NCBI GenBank assembly: GCA_035079385.1
Contig: JAVHKY010000067.1
Location: 1,178,001 to 1,242,000, forward strand
Direction: 5' to 3'
DNA: 64,000 bases
Origin: Aspidiotus rigidus
Taxonomy: Eukaryota; Arthropoda; Insecta; Hemiptera; Diaspididae
Shown: positions 1-10,665 of the stretch, piece by piece
How the letters are laid out: each line of letters begins with the position of its first letter
Numbering within the stretch: position 1 is the stretch's first letter
Translations under genes and position numbers: made by a program
The notes under the pieces: generated by a model
Seen by the model: only the letters and a program-made list of their open reading frames with translations
Databases searched by the model: none
Told to the model about the DNA's origin: nothing

Positions 1-2
1 AC

Positions 3-953
3 TCGATCAAACACTGGGCCAGATATGTAGATGATATCCTAATTGTGTGGTCAGGCACTGATAGACAGGCGGATCTATTCCTTTCAGAAATGAACGCAAT
101 GAATGAGAGCATCAAATTCACAGTGGAAAAAGGCAATGAGACCATCAACTATTTGGACGTTACACTCACAATGGAGAACAATAGGATAGAATACAAAATC
201 TACAGGAAGCCGACGCATACTGACACCATCATACCAAATGACTCCTACCACCACCCCAGGCACAAGTTAGCGGCAATCCAGAACTACTGGTATCGGGCAA
301 TTTCTATCCTCAAGAACAACGAAGAGAAGAGGAAAGAGATCGAGATAGTAAAGTAGATCGCAGAAGCCAATGGCTACCGCAGATGTGTGGTGGAGGGAGT
401 TTTTGGGGAAATGGAAACAAAGAAAGGAACCCATGATAGCATAGTGAGAAAGTACTCCGGATCGATACCATATATAGGAAAGTACACAAACAAAGTGATA
501 GAGGCGTTCAATGGCTACGATGTGAATGTGGGTATCCAGAATAACCAAGCCATGGTGAAGAGAATCAGCAATGACCAGACGGAACAAAAGGACAAGGAAA
601 GCTTGATTGGAGTGTACAAGCTAAGTTGTGAACAGTGCGAGGGGATCTGTATCGGTGAGACGGGGAGAAAGTTTAAGATCAGGAGAAAGGAGCACAAAAC
701 GTCGAGGGAGAAAGAAGATGGCAAGTCACTGTTTGGGAAACACTGTAACGAGGAAAACCACGATGGAGAGGGAATATTTGAAGTCATACACGTAGAGAAT
801 CGCACAAAGAGAAGAAAACTCTGGGAACAAATGGAGATTGCAAAAGCCAAGAGGAAGAAAGCCTGCCTCTTGAACAATGTAATCACATTTGACAGCGAAA
901 AATTATTCGGCCTGGTGATTGGACGAGAGATGAAGAACGGAACCAACCAATGA
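3..953 (+). pseudogene. PLE reverse transcriptase C-part plus GIY-YIG endonuclease, one in-frame stop
   Basis: A single frame runs from base 3 to the stop at 951-953 and is broken only by a TAG at 354-356. The first residues contain RYVDDILIVW, the RT catalytic motif C. Next comes a segment typical of PLE RT ends (NETINYLDVTLT, then YRKPTHTDT), which leads into the linker. The nuclease lies at about 621-720: GVYKLSCEQC followed by ICIGETGRKF and an arginine/histidine-rich helix (RRKEHK). The C-x2-C pair inside the GIY-YIG fold is usual for EN+ PLEs. Such enzymes nick target DNA and prime reverse transcription at the nick. The internal TAG makes this copy probably inactive; a single substitution may be its only coding lesion inside the window. 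Confidence 0.85.
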
Positions 954-1132
954 GACGGCAGGAATCCAGGTAGCCAATAGAAACGCAGCATGTTTTAGCC
1001 AATAAGAACACAATGTCATATTATTGTAAGAATAAGTTTCTAAGAAGTGAACCAATCACAACACAGTATTGTTATAGCCAATAAGATCACAGTGTTATAC
1101 TATAGAAACTCATGGTTAAGGCCTTGTTCTCC

Positions 1133-1189
1133 AGTTGCGACACAACTGATGATGGGATAACACCCGAAAGTACTCTTGTGTAAGCAACT
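1133..1189 (+). ncRNA. Type I hammerhead ribozyme, minimal stem III
   Basis: Every hammerhead element can be laid out. The outer stem I is AGTTGC (1133-1138) with GCAACT (1184-1189). An internal loop (G against AA) follows, then inner stem I ACACAA (1140-1145) with TTGTGT (1176-1181). The core is CTGATGA (1146-1152). Stem II is GGG (1154-1156) with CCC (1163-1165), with an extra U at 1153. GAAA is 1166-1169. Stem III is a two-pair AG/CU helix with a 2-nt loop (1169-1174), and the predicted cleavage base is C1175. PLE terminal regions are known to carry hammerheads with very short stem III. The stem I internal loop could make the usual tertiary contact with loop II. The bulged U1153 is the one departure from the textbook form. 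Confidence 0.8.
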
Positions 1190-1225
1190 AATAAAGTAGA
1201 TTTGTACAACTGAAAAACCCCCTTT

Positions 1226-1960
1226 TCAAAAGCTGATTGACTTAAAACTAGCTTTTAGCTTCTTGCTTTACCGACGAGTGGCTTAAAACTTGGCTATTGC
1301 TTTTTTGTCATTTTATTGGCTACTGAACAATTCGCTAATAGCTTAACTCCGGAGCTAAATGACGAAACTCCGGAGCGGAATGAACCGTTCCGGAGCGAAA
1401 TTAACCATAATGAAAATCAGATGATCAGTATTCGCTTTTGATTGGCTAACGGCTGAATGAAAAAATCATTGACTGGCTTCTGGTTAGCTTAAAAGCCAAT
1501 CAAAGATTGGCTGCTTCTGCTGCTTTAGCGATTGATGGCTTTGCTTGACACCTCTGGGCAAACGTGTACCTCAGAAGCTCAGCTTAGCCTAAGCATACTA
1601 GGTTGGAACGGAAGAGAGGGGGGACAAGCCCCTGATTTCGATGGGACAACCTTGATGTCGTCATAAGGTAGACAACAAGAAAAAAGTTTAAAATTCTATA
1701 GAGACGCTGAATACAATTTTAATTGGTTCTGGTTATTGTGCGATGATCACCAGAACCTTCCGCCATTCATTCCGACGCATACGTACCCAGCGAAAGTATT
1801 TTGCGAGCACAACAAAATACACCATGCTACGCAAAACCGCGGGAAGTTGACGCAACCATTGCCTGACTACTGAAGTCAATTTTGGATAACCGTCAACGAC
1901 ATAATTCACTGTTAGAATTCGTTCAGGTGTCTTGATTTTATTTCTAGCGGATGATCCGGG
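1226..1960. other. Non-coding stretch, no gene seen
   Basis: There is no supportable open frame. Around 1230-1540 the text is rich in AGCTTTTAGC/GGCTAATAGC-like words, and the octamer CTCCGGAG (or a near copy) occurs about three times between 1349 and 1398. This suggests a degraded repeat, but I cannot assign it to a family. Confidence 0.4.
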
Positions 1961-2335
1961 GAGGGGAAGATCGTCAGAAAACTTCGCGGCTGACCTTGTG
2001 ACGTCATCAATGTCCTTGACCTACTTTTTGGACTTGGAAAAAATGTCGACCTTCGCTATTTTGGGATCTTTAGTCTTTATTACACTGAGCCAATACTAGT
2101 CATAAGGTACAGTACCGTGGGTCACTGCTTTCGCCTCCATTACACTAGGCCTAATGAACATTACACTATACTAAACTCAACTTTTTCCCCTTCATTAGAC
2201 TGACAAAGTTTTCCCAAAGCGTAGTATTCCGTTATCAGTGACCTTGACCCAATTAAAGAACATAATATATAATAATGTATATAACAGGCTACACTCATAT
2301 AAGTCCACTAAGCCTATCTGCTACGCAAATTATTA
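1961..2335. repeat. Dispersed repeat with TGACGTCA and CTAGGCCTAAT words
   Basis: It contains GTGACGTCATCAATG near 1998 and CTCCATTACACTAGGCCTAAT near 2135. The same two words, in the same order, recur at 58.9-59.75 kb (CTCCATTCTACTAGGCCTAAT near 59383, and several TGACGTCA). A related TGATGACGTCAT block occurs near 55865. I read this as one degraded dispersed family. Confidence 0.4.
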
Positions 2336-3440
2336 GCTGGTGGTATGCACTGCCAAAACATTTGTCGCGGTGCAGGAGAGCAGGGTAAACCAGGCACTAG
2401 AAGCAGAGTCACCCAAACTAGAACTCGCATTAGGAAAGACGGAGGCCATATTATTCACGACTCGTCAAAAGTTCAGTTCACCCACCTTTCGCCTGCAAGG
2501 TTTGGAATTCACGATCAAGGAGATGATGAAATTCATCTGGGCATTTGGTTTGACTACGAGCTAAGCTTTAAGCATCGTCTCCTGATGGCAGCAAAAAAGT
2601 TGGGTAGGGTAGTGAGCTACCTGAGCCGCATGAGAACAAACCTAGGAGGGACAAGGGAAGCAGGAAGAAGGATCACAATGAGCAGCGCTTTGTCGATCCT
2701 TGTATATGGTATCCCTATGGGCCGACATACAGAATGGTAAAGATCCAACAATGAGCCACACTAAGGTTTGTTGTGCTGCCTGCACTGTCTCAACGGAGGC
2801 GCTTTGCGTTTTAGCACGTTCACCATCAATAAAACTGAGTTCCTTACTGTGGAGAGAGCGGGAAAGAAGAGTACAAAGACTGACTAAAGAGGCTTTATGG
2901 GTCAAGCAGGACGAAGCCATACCCTCCTTGCTTGGGAAATGGAAAGCAAGAATCGCTCAGAGAGAGCTAGGTAGCCTTGATGAGTTGATAAACCGAAGAA
3001 CTTGTACTTGGGTGTTGAGCAGCTATGGCTGCTTTATCAAGTAAAAAAGTTGAGCAGGTAATCTGTTTGTATTGCAATGAAGGGCGTGAGAATGGACCCC
3101 AGTACACCTTATTTGAGTGTGGAGCGTGGAGGTGTGAGTGGGGCAAGCTTAGTCTGTCTCTTGAAGAGATTGGAATCGGAGCATTTGCTCCAAGTAACCT
3201 GGTATAGCTACCTCGCATACTAAGTTTCGAAGAAACATGCGTTCGCAGCCCTTGTTATGAAAAAGAAGAGGGATTCGAAATGGAATAGGCAAATGCAGAG
3301 TCACGCTATGGCCTACTCAATATCTACGCACCATTCATATACAGATATGATAATATTCTGCAGGAAGGTGATGGAGCGTAGGACATTAAGAAAGAAGGAG
3401 GGACTCCAATAGCGACTTATTTGAAAGTTGTTTCTGCTGT
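2336..3440 (+). mobile_element. R1-like non-LTR retrotransposon, 5'-truncated fragment
   Basis: Homologous to the better copy at 50.0-54.4 kb. It begins at GTGGTATGCACTGC, immediately after where that copy encodes YADDTL, so it is 5'-truncated within the RT, as LINEs usually are. It is then broken into several frames: the stretch just after YADD (VCTAKTF...SRVNQALEAES), the RT thumb region near 2580-2700, and a C-terminal CxxC region near 3045-3207 (ICLYCNEGRENGPQYTLFECGAWR). It ends in a UTR resembling the other copy (AATAGGCAAATGCAGAGTCACGC). No TSD was identified. Frameshifts make it a pseudogene. Confidence 0.75.
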
Positions 3441-6400
3441 GTGTGCTAAATACCACGAAAGTTTGTATTTCCTCCCACTAAAATGCTCGTCTAGATTCGC
3501 CTTTGCCAACTTGTTAACTTATAATTTTTTCTTCTACACATCTGATTCGGTTTTTTAAGAATAAGCGCTCACATCTGCTGACACGAAAAGTATTTAAAGA
3601 ATTTTGAGAAAAGACCAGAAGAATTATTCTCGAGACTGAAATCATGGAAACAGAGGCCCAGAAAACGTTGAACGTTTAAAAAAGGGTTTCTCGCGCAGAT
3701 GACCGACGCTACAAGAGATCAAATAATACGTACTATTCCAAAAATTTTCACTCTTTCAACCAGGCTGGAATCACGAATGAAAAACAGGAAAACGGCAGCG
3801 TCGAAAATTTTAACGTACCTGAAACATAAAAATGATTTAAAATGCATTATTATCGAGTACTGAACGAGAAATGATTTCGCGATGATGGCTTTTCATCGGA
3901 TTTTCCTAATTTTCGCCAAATTCATTTTCTAGATTACATCAAAACGAACGCGAAAAAAGATTCAGAATGCGAGCCGAGTTCGTATCCGAGAAAGAAATTC
4001 TATCCGGATTGGATTGAAAAATATAAAATGGATGGTTCAGTGCGAATGAATATTCCTTTTCTTTTTTTTTTTTTTTTTTTTTGTCCTCAGTTATTCGACT
4101 ATAAACTGACGGTGATTCGTTTTTTTTTTTTTACAGAATGTAAAGAATTGGAGAAAAAATCGTTTCTATCGCTTTTATTGATACTTATATTCTATGTATA
4201 AGGACTGGAAACTTTTTTCATTCTTCTTTTTTTTTTTTTTCATTCCACTACTTAGACAATAGAAGATGGAAATGAGAAGATAAAAAGAAGAGTCGTTCCG
4301 TTTTACCTTTTTATTTCCACTTCATCATTCCGCAGAATACTACGACGACGGAAAACAAAATGAAGAAAATTGCAAAAGTGAAAAATGTTAATTACGAAGT
4401 TCAAGTTATAACGAACGTAATATTGACGGAAAGTTCGCAATCTAAATTTCACTGTATAAGGCGAAAAGTTTTTGATACAGTCGTCTGGCTTCTGCACCTT
4501 TTTCTCGACAAAGCGTTACGGTGTATTGTTATCTTTGCTTAAAATAATGACATTTTGAAAAAAAAGTTTTTATTTAGCAGTATATATAGTTCAATATTTG
4601 GACGCCTAATTAAAAATAGGAAAACTTGATACTTTTGGGACATATTAAGTTACATAATATTTTGTGTCACCCAAGATTTTATTTTTGCACAGCATTTTTC
4701 AAATTTTTGTACAATCTTCGGAAAAGTTTCCATATTTCTTGATACTTCAATAATAGTAAATGTTCAAGATCTGAGTAGAACAAAGGATGCGGATCTCTTG
4801 GTTTCCATATCTTGACATATTATAAAAATCTAGATCTCTTGAGCGTCTTCACGAAACAGTCAATGAGATAAAAAATTCAAGTGGCCCGGATACGGAGGCC
4901 CATAGCGACTCAGTCTTGTTTATAATTCGCACGGTGTCGAATAAATCGAGAATAATATTTGTACACCTATGTATCAAATTTTTAATCAAAATTTGCCGAT
5001 TATTAAAATCGTATACTTTGAACTGGCTAGCAAACGTATTCGTCTGAAAAGCGCAAAGTTTCTCAATTTTTGCAAATCTTCTTTTGTTCCATAGATTTCA
5101 CAATGGAGACTTGACTCTTTTATAAATACATAATGACATCAGAAGCGACAAAAATTATCCAGGAAGCCGATGTACACAGATATAGTATCGCGCAAAGCTT
5201 ATTCTCAACAATTGTACATTTTCTTACGTGGACCATATTCGAGTATAAGATTGATAGGTACCGTTAAAACACTTGCGCGAAACAATAAAGCAAACCTCGG
5301 CTAAAGAAAACTTATCTCAAAGAACAACAGGCGCCACCTAACTCGTAGTCGTTATCTCAAACTTTGTCTCTGGCCTGCACTCCATTTCACAAAAACTATC
5401 AATGACTTTCTCTCGAATTTTCCTCCTCTGCGCAACGGTAGACTTATGACAGGCAGACAGACACACGAATACAAGGTTACAAGATAGCTGAGATGGAGCA
5501 AACTACAGTTTAAAATTCCTCCGGGACCTAATTACCACACATTTGTTGACTATAACATGAAAACGTTCGCAGAAATATTATGTTTACAATTAATTCGACG
5601 ATTTTGAGCAACGAAAACGATATCAGCGCGTATACAAACGAGGACGAAAGTCGTGCGGCAAGGTTTCGTTATTACAAAATTAAATTGAAATTTGATATAA
5701 TCGGCCCCGATTCAGGCCTACCCGAGTATACAATGACTGGAAGAGGTAGAATACCACTTGGTGGAATTGCTGTACTGAATATCGCTGCACAGCTCACGTT
5801 GATGGAAGAGGGGTAGTTTTGTAGAAAGTATAGCTCGCGATATTACATTGTACCGTGCTGACTTTCTTTACACCATAAAGGACAAATGCGGTTCGCCCCA
5901 CAGCCGTGAGTATATATGTAAATTGATGTAACGCGGTAAATTTTAACATATACAGAGAATAATTTGGTGAAAAAGAACAAGTTGATGTTCTTCATTTTGA
6001 TTGTACATTGGATATATACATCTGTCTATGGAAACAGATATTAAGACTAGTGATTGTGAAGAAAAATGGAATAGATCTTGGGTGAAGGAAATAAATGAGA
6101 TAGGAGAAATTCCAATCTTTGAAATCTTGTAGAGTCTTGAAAAATTATAGATGTGGGACGTAGAAAATTTTTGAGTAGGAGTGAGACTTGGAAAATAAAA
6201 ATAACTCTTTCCTGGTTTCTATGGAACCCTTAGCTTCACTGCTTTCCTCCATTAACGCCGTTGATAACAGAAATGCGTTTCTCATTCTTGTTCCGAATAA
6301 AAAAATCACTGCATAAAGCTTTCCAGTAAAAACTGAACACCATTGCCAGTCACAAGCCTGTGTAGAAAGAAGAAGATGTGGTCGTTGAAATCTTGAGCAG

Positions 6401-6796
6401 GCCCATCGACGAGGTCGAAGAAACCGGAAAACTGACGACAGTAGGTTATCGGAAATGCATCTACGATTTTGATTAAGGCAGTGGAGCCATTTGCGATTCA
6501 GGGTCATGAAATTCGCATTACTGCGAGAGACTTAATCATTTTTCTGCTAAGCATTTCTCGCCGCATAGAATTTGATGAGAGTGTGATACGCGTACTTCTG
6601 ATGACGGATTCAATTGGGCCTCGTCTTTTAGATTCGTTTTCATGAATATTTCATTTCTCTACTTATGTAATACCTACTCGAAGAAGCTGATGTATGTAAC
6701 ACAGTATCAGATTAGAAAATTGGTAATTCATCGCCTCTTGGCACCAAAATACTCTGTCGAGTATTCGATAATTATAAAGGTGCGTTGAATTTTTGA
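3441..6796. other. Gene-less AT-rich stretch
   Basis: I see no coding region, RNA gene or mobile element that I can support. Poly-T tracts occur at about 4062-4082, 4121-4132 and 4228-4240. Short open frames (for example 5580-5816 and 6145-6507) lack codon bias, recognisable domains or any relative I know, and look like chance. Confidence 0.5.
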
Positions 6797-7239
6797 CATG
6801 TTTCTTGTCTTTACTGAGCCCCGACCCCTAATTTGAAATTCTGCGAATGCCCCCCAGAAATCTGCGAGTTCATCTGGCCCAGTTTATACTGGAGCAGTGT
6901 ACTGAAGTTATACTAGGTCTACGCTCCTTTATACTAGCCCTAAACAAGGCTACAGCTTAGCTAGTGTAGACCTCGCATACTCCTTAGCAGGTTTCCTAGT
7001 TTAGCTTTATGCTAGGCTTATACTAGATTGATACAGTTTTATTTGTTCTGTGCCGTTTATACTATCTGTATACTAAGAGTGCAGTATACTAATGTTATTT
7101 TACGCTTATAACATCCTATACCTCCCTATACAAAGTCGAGGCTTACTTAGCTCTATACAGTTTCATACCTTTACTGAGCCTCGACCCCGTATGCAGCAAA
7201 CTAGACTAAGAAGGGGCAAGCCAACGCCCCGTTGCGAAG
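6797..7239 (-). repeat. Dispersed repeat family R, copy 1
   Basis: On the minus strand this reads ATTTCAAATTAGGGGTC...AGTAAAGACA..GAAACATGTC, the same block seen at 15.80-15.85 kb and 44.21-44.26 kb on the plus strand. The rest is dense in TATACTAGGC/CTAGTATA words. The PLE of the next feature lands at its left edge, so it predates that PLE. I saw no coding capacity. Confidence 0.55.
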
Positions 7240-7251
7240 AAATCATCCTTT
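7240..7251. repeat. PLE target-site duplication, left
   Basis: AAATCATCCTTT is repeated perfectly at 10736-10747 and brackets the PLE composite. Confidence 0.8.
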
Positions 7252-7298
7252 GGAATTGACACGGTCCGAAACGTTACGGCTCGACATAATGACAGAAT

Positions 7299-7314
7299 AC
7301 TCAAAGAGCAGAGT
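7299..7314 (-). other. PLE 3'-terminal hairpin
   Basis: ACTC and GAGT pair close to the 3' end of the main copy. The same small hairpin occurs in the sister arm (10713-10723), in the fragment at 11210-11221 and in the copy ending at 18385. In the 51-54 kb copy its place is taken by TACACC-TTCG-GGTGTA. Confidence 0.5.
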
Positions 7315-7359
7315 AAACGAAAAACCAATTACAAAGACCGCAGATATAAAGGAGAAGAT

Positions 7360-7402
7360 GCGAGATCTTTCGGTTAACAAACCATCATCGGGCAAAGTTA
7401 GA
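7360..7402 (-). ncRNA. Hammerhead-like core in the PLE 3' UTR (degenerate)
   Basis: On the minus strand: CCGATGA, a bulged T, stem II GGTT-TGTT-AACC, GAAA, a two-pair stem III, then GATCTC. This has the layout of the intact ribozyme at 1133-1189, including the extra T. The invariant U4 of CUGAUGA is C here, and stem I is only about three pairs, so strong cleavage is not expected. Confidence 0.5.
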
Positions 7403-7448
7403 ACGCCACTGACCCAGATACGACTCATAAAACAGAATACCAACGGGA

Positions 7449-9290
7449 TCAGGATTGAACGAGCGAGCCCTCGCGAGGTGACTCAAACTCGTAGACCAAT
7501 TCAACTAAACCTTCGTCGGGAAAATACCTGTTGAGTACGGTAATATCGTCACTGTTCAGATGACGCACTATTTCCATATTTTCCAACGCAACGCGCTTGA
7601 AGTAAGAATTCTCCTTGTGGAGAAGGGTGGCCGAACCTTCCTTGAAACTATGACCACTAGAGATAAGGTGGTCCGCAAAGGCCGAATCACCCAAATTACC
7701 TTTCTTCCAGGCCTTAAGGTGCTGCTCTACTCGAATTCCAAGCTGGCGACCCGTCTCGCCTATATATACGCCGTTACAATCCTTGCACTCCAATTCGTAC
7801 ACCCCGCTCCTCTCCCCCTGCGGGATGGGGTCCTTTAGCCTAACAAACAAACTCTTCACAGTAGTGAGGTTATAAAAAGCAGGCCTGAAGCCAAAGGGGC
7901 GGAGGACACGAGTCAGCTTGGATGAAAAATCACCCAAAAACGGGAGCTTGATCCAACGTAATCTCTTATTATTATTACTACTCAGATCGGGGGGGAGGGA
8001 AGTAGTAGAATCGAGGCCCTTCCTCGTAAGTTTTTTACGGACCATACGGTCAATGTCCACGTTGACCTCATTCACAGCGGCCAAGTGCTTAATGGTCGCC
8101 AGCTCCTTTTGGAAAGCTGGTGACTTAGCGGAATGCTAGTCAGTCGATGAATATAACTATTGAAGGTAGCGATCTTATGAGAAAATGGACAGAAGGACGA
8201 TCCGTGGACAACTGTATCGGTCGAAGTATCCTTCCTGAATATCGCAAAATCATGGTTCCCATCTCTATCAGAGATAGTGAGATCCAGAAAGTTTATGGAA
8301 GAACCTCCAATTTCTGTAGTAAATTTTATGGAGGGATACATTTTATTCAGATACTGAAGAAACTCACCAAGGAGCTCTTGAGGACCGGTCCACGCACATA
8401 ATATATCGTCCACATATCGGTGCCAGTAATGGATGTGACTCAGTAGCACTTGGCCAGAGGAAAACAAGTCAACCTCAAATCTGGACATAAATATCTCCGA
8501 AACGAGAGAGCCCAAAGGAGAGCCAATGGGGATACCTACCTCCTCAGGAAATTCGTAAAATTTCCCATTGAACTTACAGAAGTTAGGGGACCAGCACGCA
8601 TTAAGGAGGCCAAAAAATTCCTGTATCTCGTTATGAGGAATGTTGAACTTTACAAGTAGGTCACCCATATACTGCATAGTATGGGCCTTTGGTATGTTGG
8701 GAAAGAGGCCGGCTACATCAAATGAGCAGAGGCTAGTACCCGGAGGCAAGGTAACATTTTTGAGCCTCTCGGCCAGAGAAACCGAATTTTTAACGGAGTA
8801 GGGGGACTCGTACTCGATTCGAGACTTGAACCATCGATCCAAGAAGAAAATAGGCAGGGGGGGAGACGTAGGAGACGACAGGCCACATAGGAGTATTGAT
8901 CTTGTGAACTTTTGGCAACCCATAGAGGAGGGGAGGAACAGGGTTAGGTACAAGCAGGGCTTTTTTGAGCGAAGAACTTTTTATGATAAACTCACTCCCG
9001 TTCACAACCTTCCTAACCTCTTTGACGTAGTTAGGAAAGTTAAAAGAGCTATTTTCAATAGCTCCACATTGAGTGAGAACTTCTTGAACCTTGGAAACGT
9101 AGGAGGATTTCTCCAGGACTACGATCGCGTTACCCTTGTCGGCTTTAGTAAGGATTAACCCCTGGTCCCTGACCTTCCTCCTCAGATTATCTATCACCTC
9201 ATATGCGTAATTGTTTATACGAGGGAGGGGGGTGTCGCGGACTAGTTCTGCGCAAGCTGATTGAATATTCACGCCGGGACCAATTTTAAC
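7449..9290 (-). pseudogene. PLE polyprotein: RT plus GIY-YIG, two frameshifts
   Basis: Read on the minus strand, the order is: VKIGPGVNIQSACAELV; ILTKADKGNAIVV (conserved PLE N-terminal RT block); LLYGLPKVHK; SFDVAGLFPNIPK (RT motif A); EEVGIPIGSPLGSL (motif B); HRYVDDILCAWTG (motif C); INFLDLTI; a linker ending VLRPFGFRPAFYNL; and the nuclease GVYELECKDCNGVYIGETGRQ. The stop at 7449 follows SLVQS. Frame changes near 8860 (within the SYVSPPAYF..LDRWF region) and near 8115 (AFQKEL region) break an otherwise good frame. The catalytic aspartates and GIY-YIG residues are all present. The first part of the protein is separated from the rest by the insertion at 9290-9933. Confidence 0.88.
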
Positions 9291-9933
9291 AGGGAACCTG
9301 TTTTATGGGGGGCTATTTGAGAAATCTGCCGTCCGCCGTCCGCCGTGCGCCGTGCGCCGTCCGCCGTGCGCCGTCCAGCGAAAAACTTAGAAAAATTTCG
9401 ACCCTCGAGCCATATATGATAGGAGAGGGACTTAGAAAAATTTCGACTCTCGAGCTATATATGATAGGAGGGGGACTTAGAAAAAATTTCGACTCTCGAG
9501 CTATACATGATAGGAGGGGGACTTAGAAAAAATTTCGACTCTCGAGCTATATATGATAGGAGGGGGACTTAGAAAAATTTCGACTCTCGAGCTATATATG
9601 ATAGGAGGGGGACTTAGAAAAATTTCGACTCTCGAGCTATATATGATAGGAGGGGGACTTAGAAAAAATTTCGACTCTCGAGCTATATATGATAGAAGGG
9701 GGACTTAGAAAAATTTCGACTCTCGAGCTATATATGATAGGAGAGGGACTTAGAAAAATTTCGACTGTCGAGCTATATATGATCTAGGCTTCCTTGAATT
9801 TTCAATACCAAATCTCATTCGAATCATAAAACAGGTTCCCTGCGTTCCTCGTTTAACTTCGTTAAGGAAGCCGTCATTTTATCGTGAAATTTCAATTTGT
9901 GAGATACCATGGAAAAACTGATTTTGGGACTCT
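9290..9933. mobile_element. TIR element T, copy 1, with internal minisatellite
   Basis: The left end CAGGGAACCTGTTTTATG (9290-9307) is matched in inverted form by CATAAAACAGGTTCCCTG near 9824-9841. The right side then carries a conserved tail (CCTCGTTTAACTTCGTTAAGGAAGCC). Inside are a 7-bp GC-rich repeat (CCGTCCG/CCGTGCG, about 9328-9380) and a 46-bp tandem array. The insertion splits a PLE frame, and a short TTTTA-like duplication may be its target site (9284-9288 and 9934-9938). The right limit is inferred from where PLE sequence resumes. Relatives lie at 41769-43330 and 43367-43789. Confidence 0.6.
9380..9784 (+). repeat. 46-bp minisatellite, about nine units
   Basis: The unit reads GACTTAGAAAAATTTCGACT followed by CTCGAGCTATATATGATAGGA and a G-run. 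About nine copies occur, with small A-length and point differences; the first and last copies are the most diverged. Related units with GACTTGGAAAAATTT are found at 41.84-41.93 kb, 43.43-43.50 kb and 59.13-59.20 kb. Confidence 0.85.
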
Positions 9934-9954
9934 TTTTATGGTCAGGTCGGAAAC

Positions 9955-10105
9955 GACATTAGCAAGAGTTTCATCTTTGGAAGGGGAGGTAGGCCAAATT
10001 TTAGACCTTCTCCAAAAACGTTTCATCTTGCGAGAATTGCATCTGGGTGTAATAAATAATGCGGGGCTGGAAATTTTGAACAACACCATTATTAGCACAA
10101 ATATT
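9955..10105 (-). pseudogene. PLE N-terminal remnant, displaced by the TIR element
   Basis: The minus strand encodes a frameshifted LLEKGLKFGLPPL-like run, then KDETLANVVSDLTIK, the residues that immediately precede the VKIGPG start of the main copy at 9290. The two pieces therefore join once element T is subtracted. Upstream of this the text fades into a junction (about 10075-10110) with the inverted arm. The protein starts about 95 residues downstream of the longest PLE frame here (the copy at 16.05 kb), meaning 5' truncation. Confidence 0.7.
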
Positions 10106-10108
10106 TTT

Positions 10109-10573
10109 GAGCGTGTCCTCCGCCCCTTTGGCTTCAGGACTGCTTTTTATAACCTCACTACTGTGAAGGGTTTGTTTGTTAGGCTAAAGGACCCCATCCC
10201 GCGGGGGGAGAGGAGCAGGGTGTACAAATTGGAGTGCAAGGATTGTAACGGCGTATACATAGGCGAGACGGGTCGCCAGCTTGGAATTCGAGTAGAGGAG
10301 CACCTTAAGGCCTGGAAGAAAGGTAATTTGGGTGATTCGGCCTTTGCGGACCACCTTATCTCTAGTGGTCATAGTTTCAAGGAAGGTTCGGCCACCCTTC
10401 TCCACAAGGAGAATTCTTACTTCAAGCGCGTTGCGTTGGAAAATATGGAAATAGTGCGTCATCTGAACAGTGACGATATTACCGCACTCAACAGGTATTT
10501 TCCCGACGAAGGTTTAGTTGAATTGGTCTACGAGTTTGAGTCACCTCGCGAGGGCTCGCTCGTTCAATCCTGA
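10109..10573 (+). pseudogene. Inverted PLE arm: linker and GIY-YIG nuclease
   Basis: Begins at ERVLRPFGFRTAFYNL and runs uninterrupted through GVYIGETGRQLGIRVEEH to SLVQS-stop. It is almost identical to the end of the main copy at 7449-7915, with only a few substitutions. The open frame extends upstream to 9884, but that extension is antisense to the PLE N-terminus and element T, so it is not PLE protein. Alone it has no RT. It is the duplicated terminal portion of a single insertion. Confidence 0.85.
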
Positions 10574-10619
10574 TCCCGTTGGTATTCTGTTTTATGAGTC
10601 GTATCTGGGTCAGTGGCGT

Positions 10620-10665
10620 TCTAACTTTGCCCGATGATGGTTTGTTAACCGAAAGATCTCGCATC
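10620..10665 (+). ncRNA. Hammerhead-like core, inverted arm
   Basis: CCGATGA at 10631-10637, an extra T, GGTT/AACC stem II, GAAA at 10651-10654 and GATCTC: the mirror copy of the motif at 7360-7402. The stem I pairing TGC/GCA is only three pairs. Confidence 0.5.

Larger units (their letters stand above)
1..1225 (+). mobile_element. Penelope-like element, 3' part (subfamily A)
   Basis: The window opens inside a PLE. It retains the end of the RT (YVDD box), the linker, the GIY-YIG nuclease and a 3' UTR with a hammerhead ribozyme. The 5' part lies outside the window. The 3' limit is approximate: I see element-like sequence to about the poly-A-like stretch near 1210-1225. A decayed relative of this subfamily lies on the minus strand at about 15.85-19.26 kb. 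It shares the coding end and the UTR, including a block reading AATAGAAACGCAGC after the stop codon. Confidence 0.85.

Noticed and set aside
7252..7290. CGGTCCGAAACG as part of a second hammerhead
   Set aside because: CGAAAC is present, but no CUGANGA partner or stems could be placed around it.
7560..7838. Plus-strand 92-residue frame, also at 10184-10462 on the minus strand
   Set aside because: Exact antisense shadow of the GIY-YIG region in both inverted arms.
9884..10108. N-terminal extension of the plus-strand GIY-YIG frame
   Set aside because: Antisense to the PLE N-terminus and the edge of element T; open by chance.
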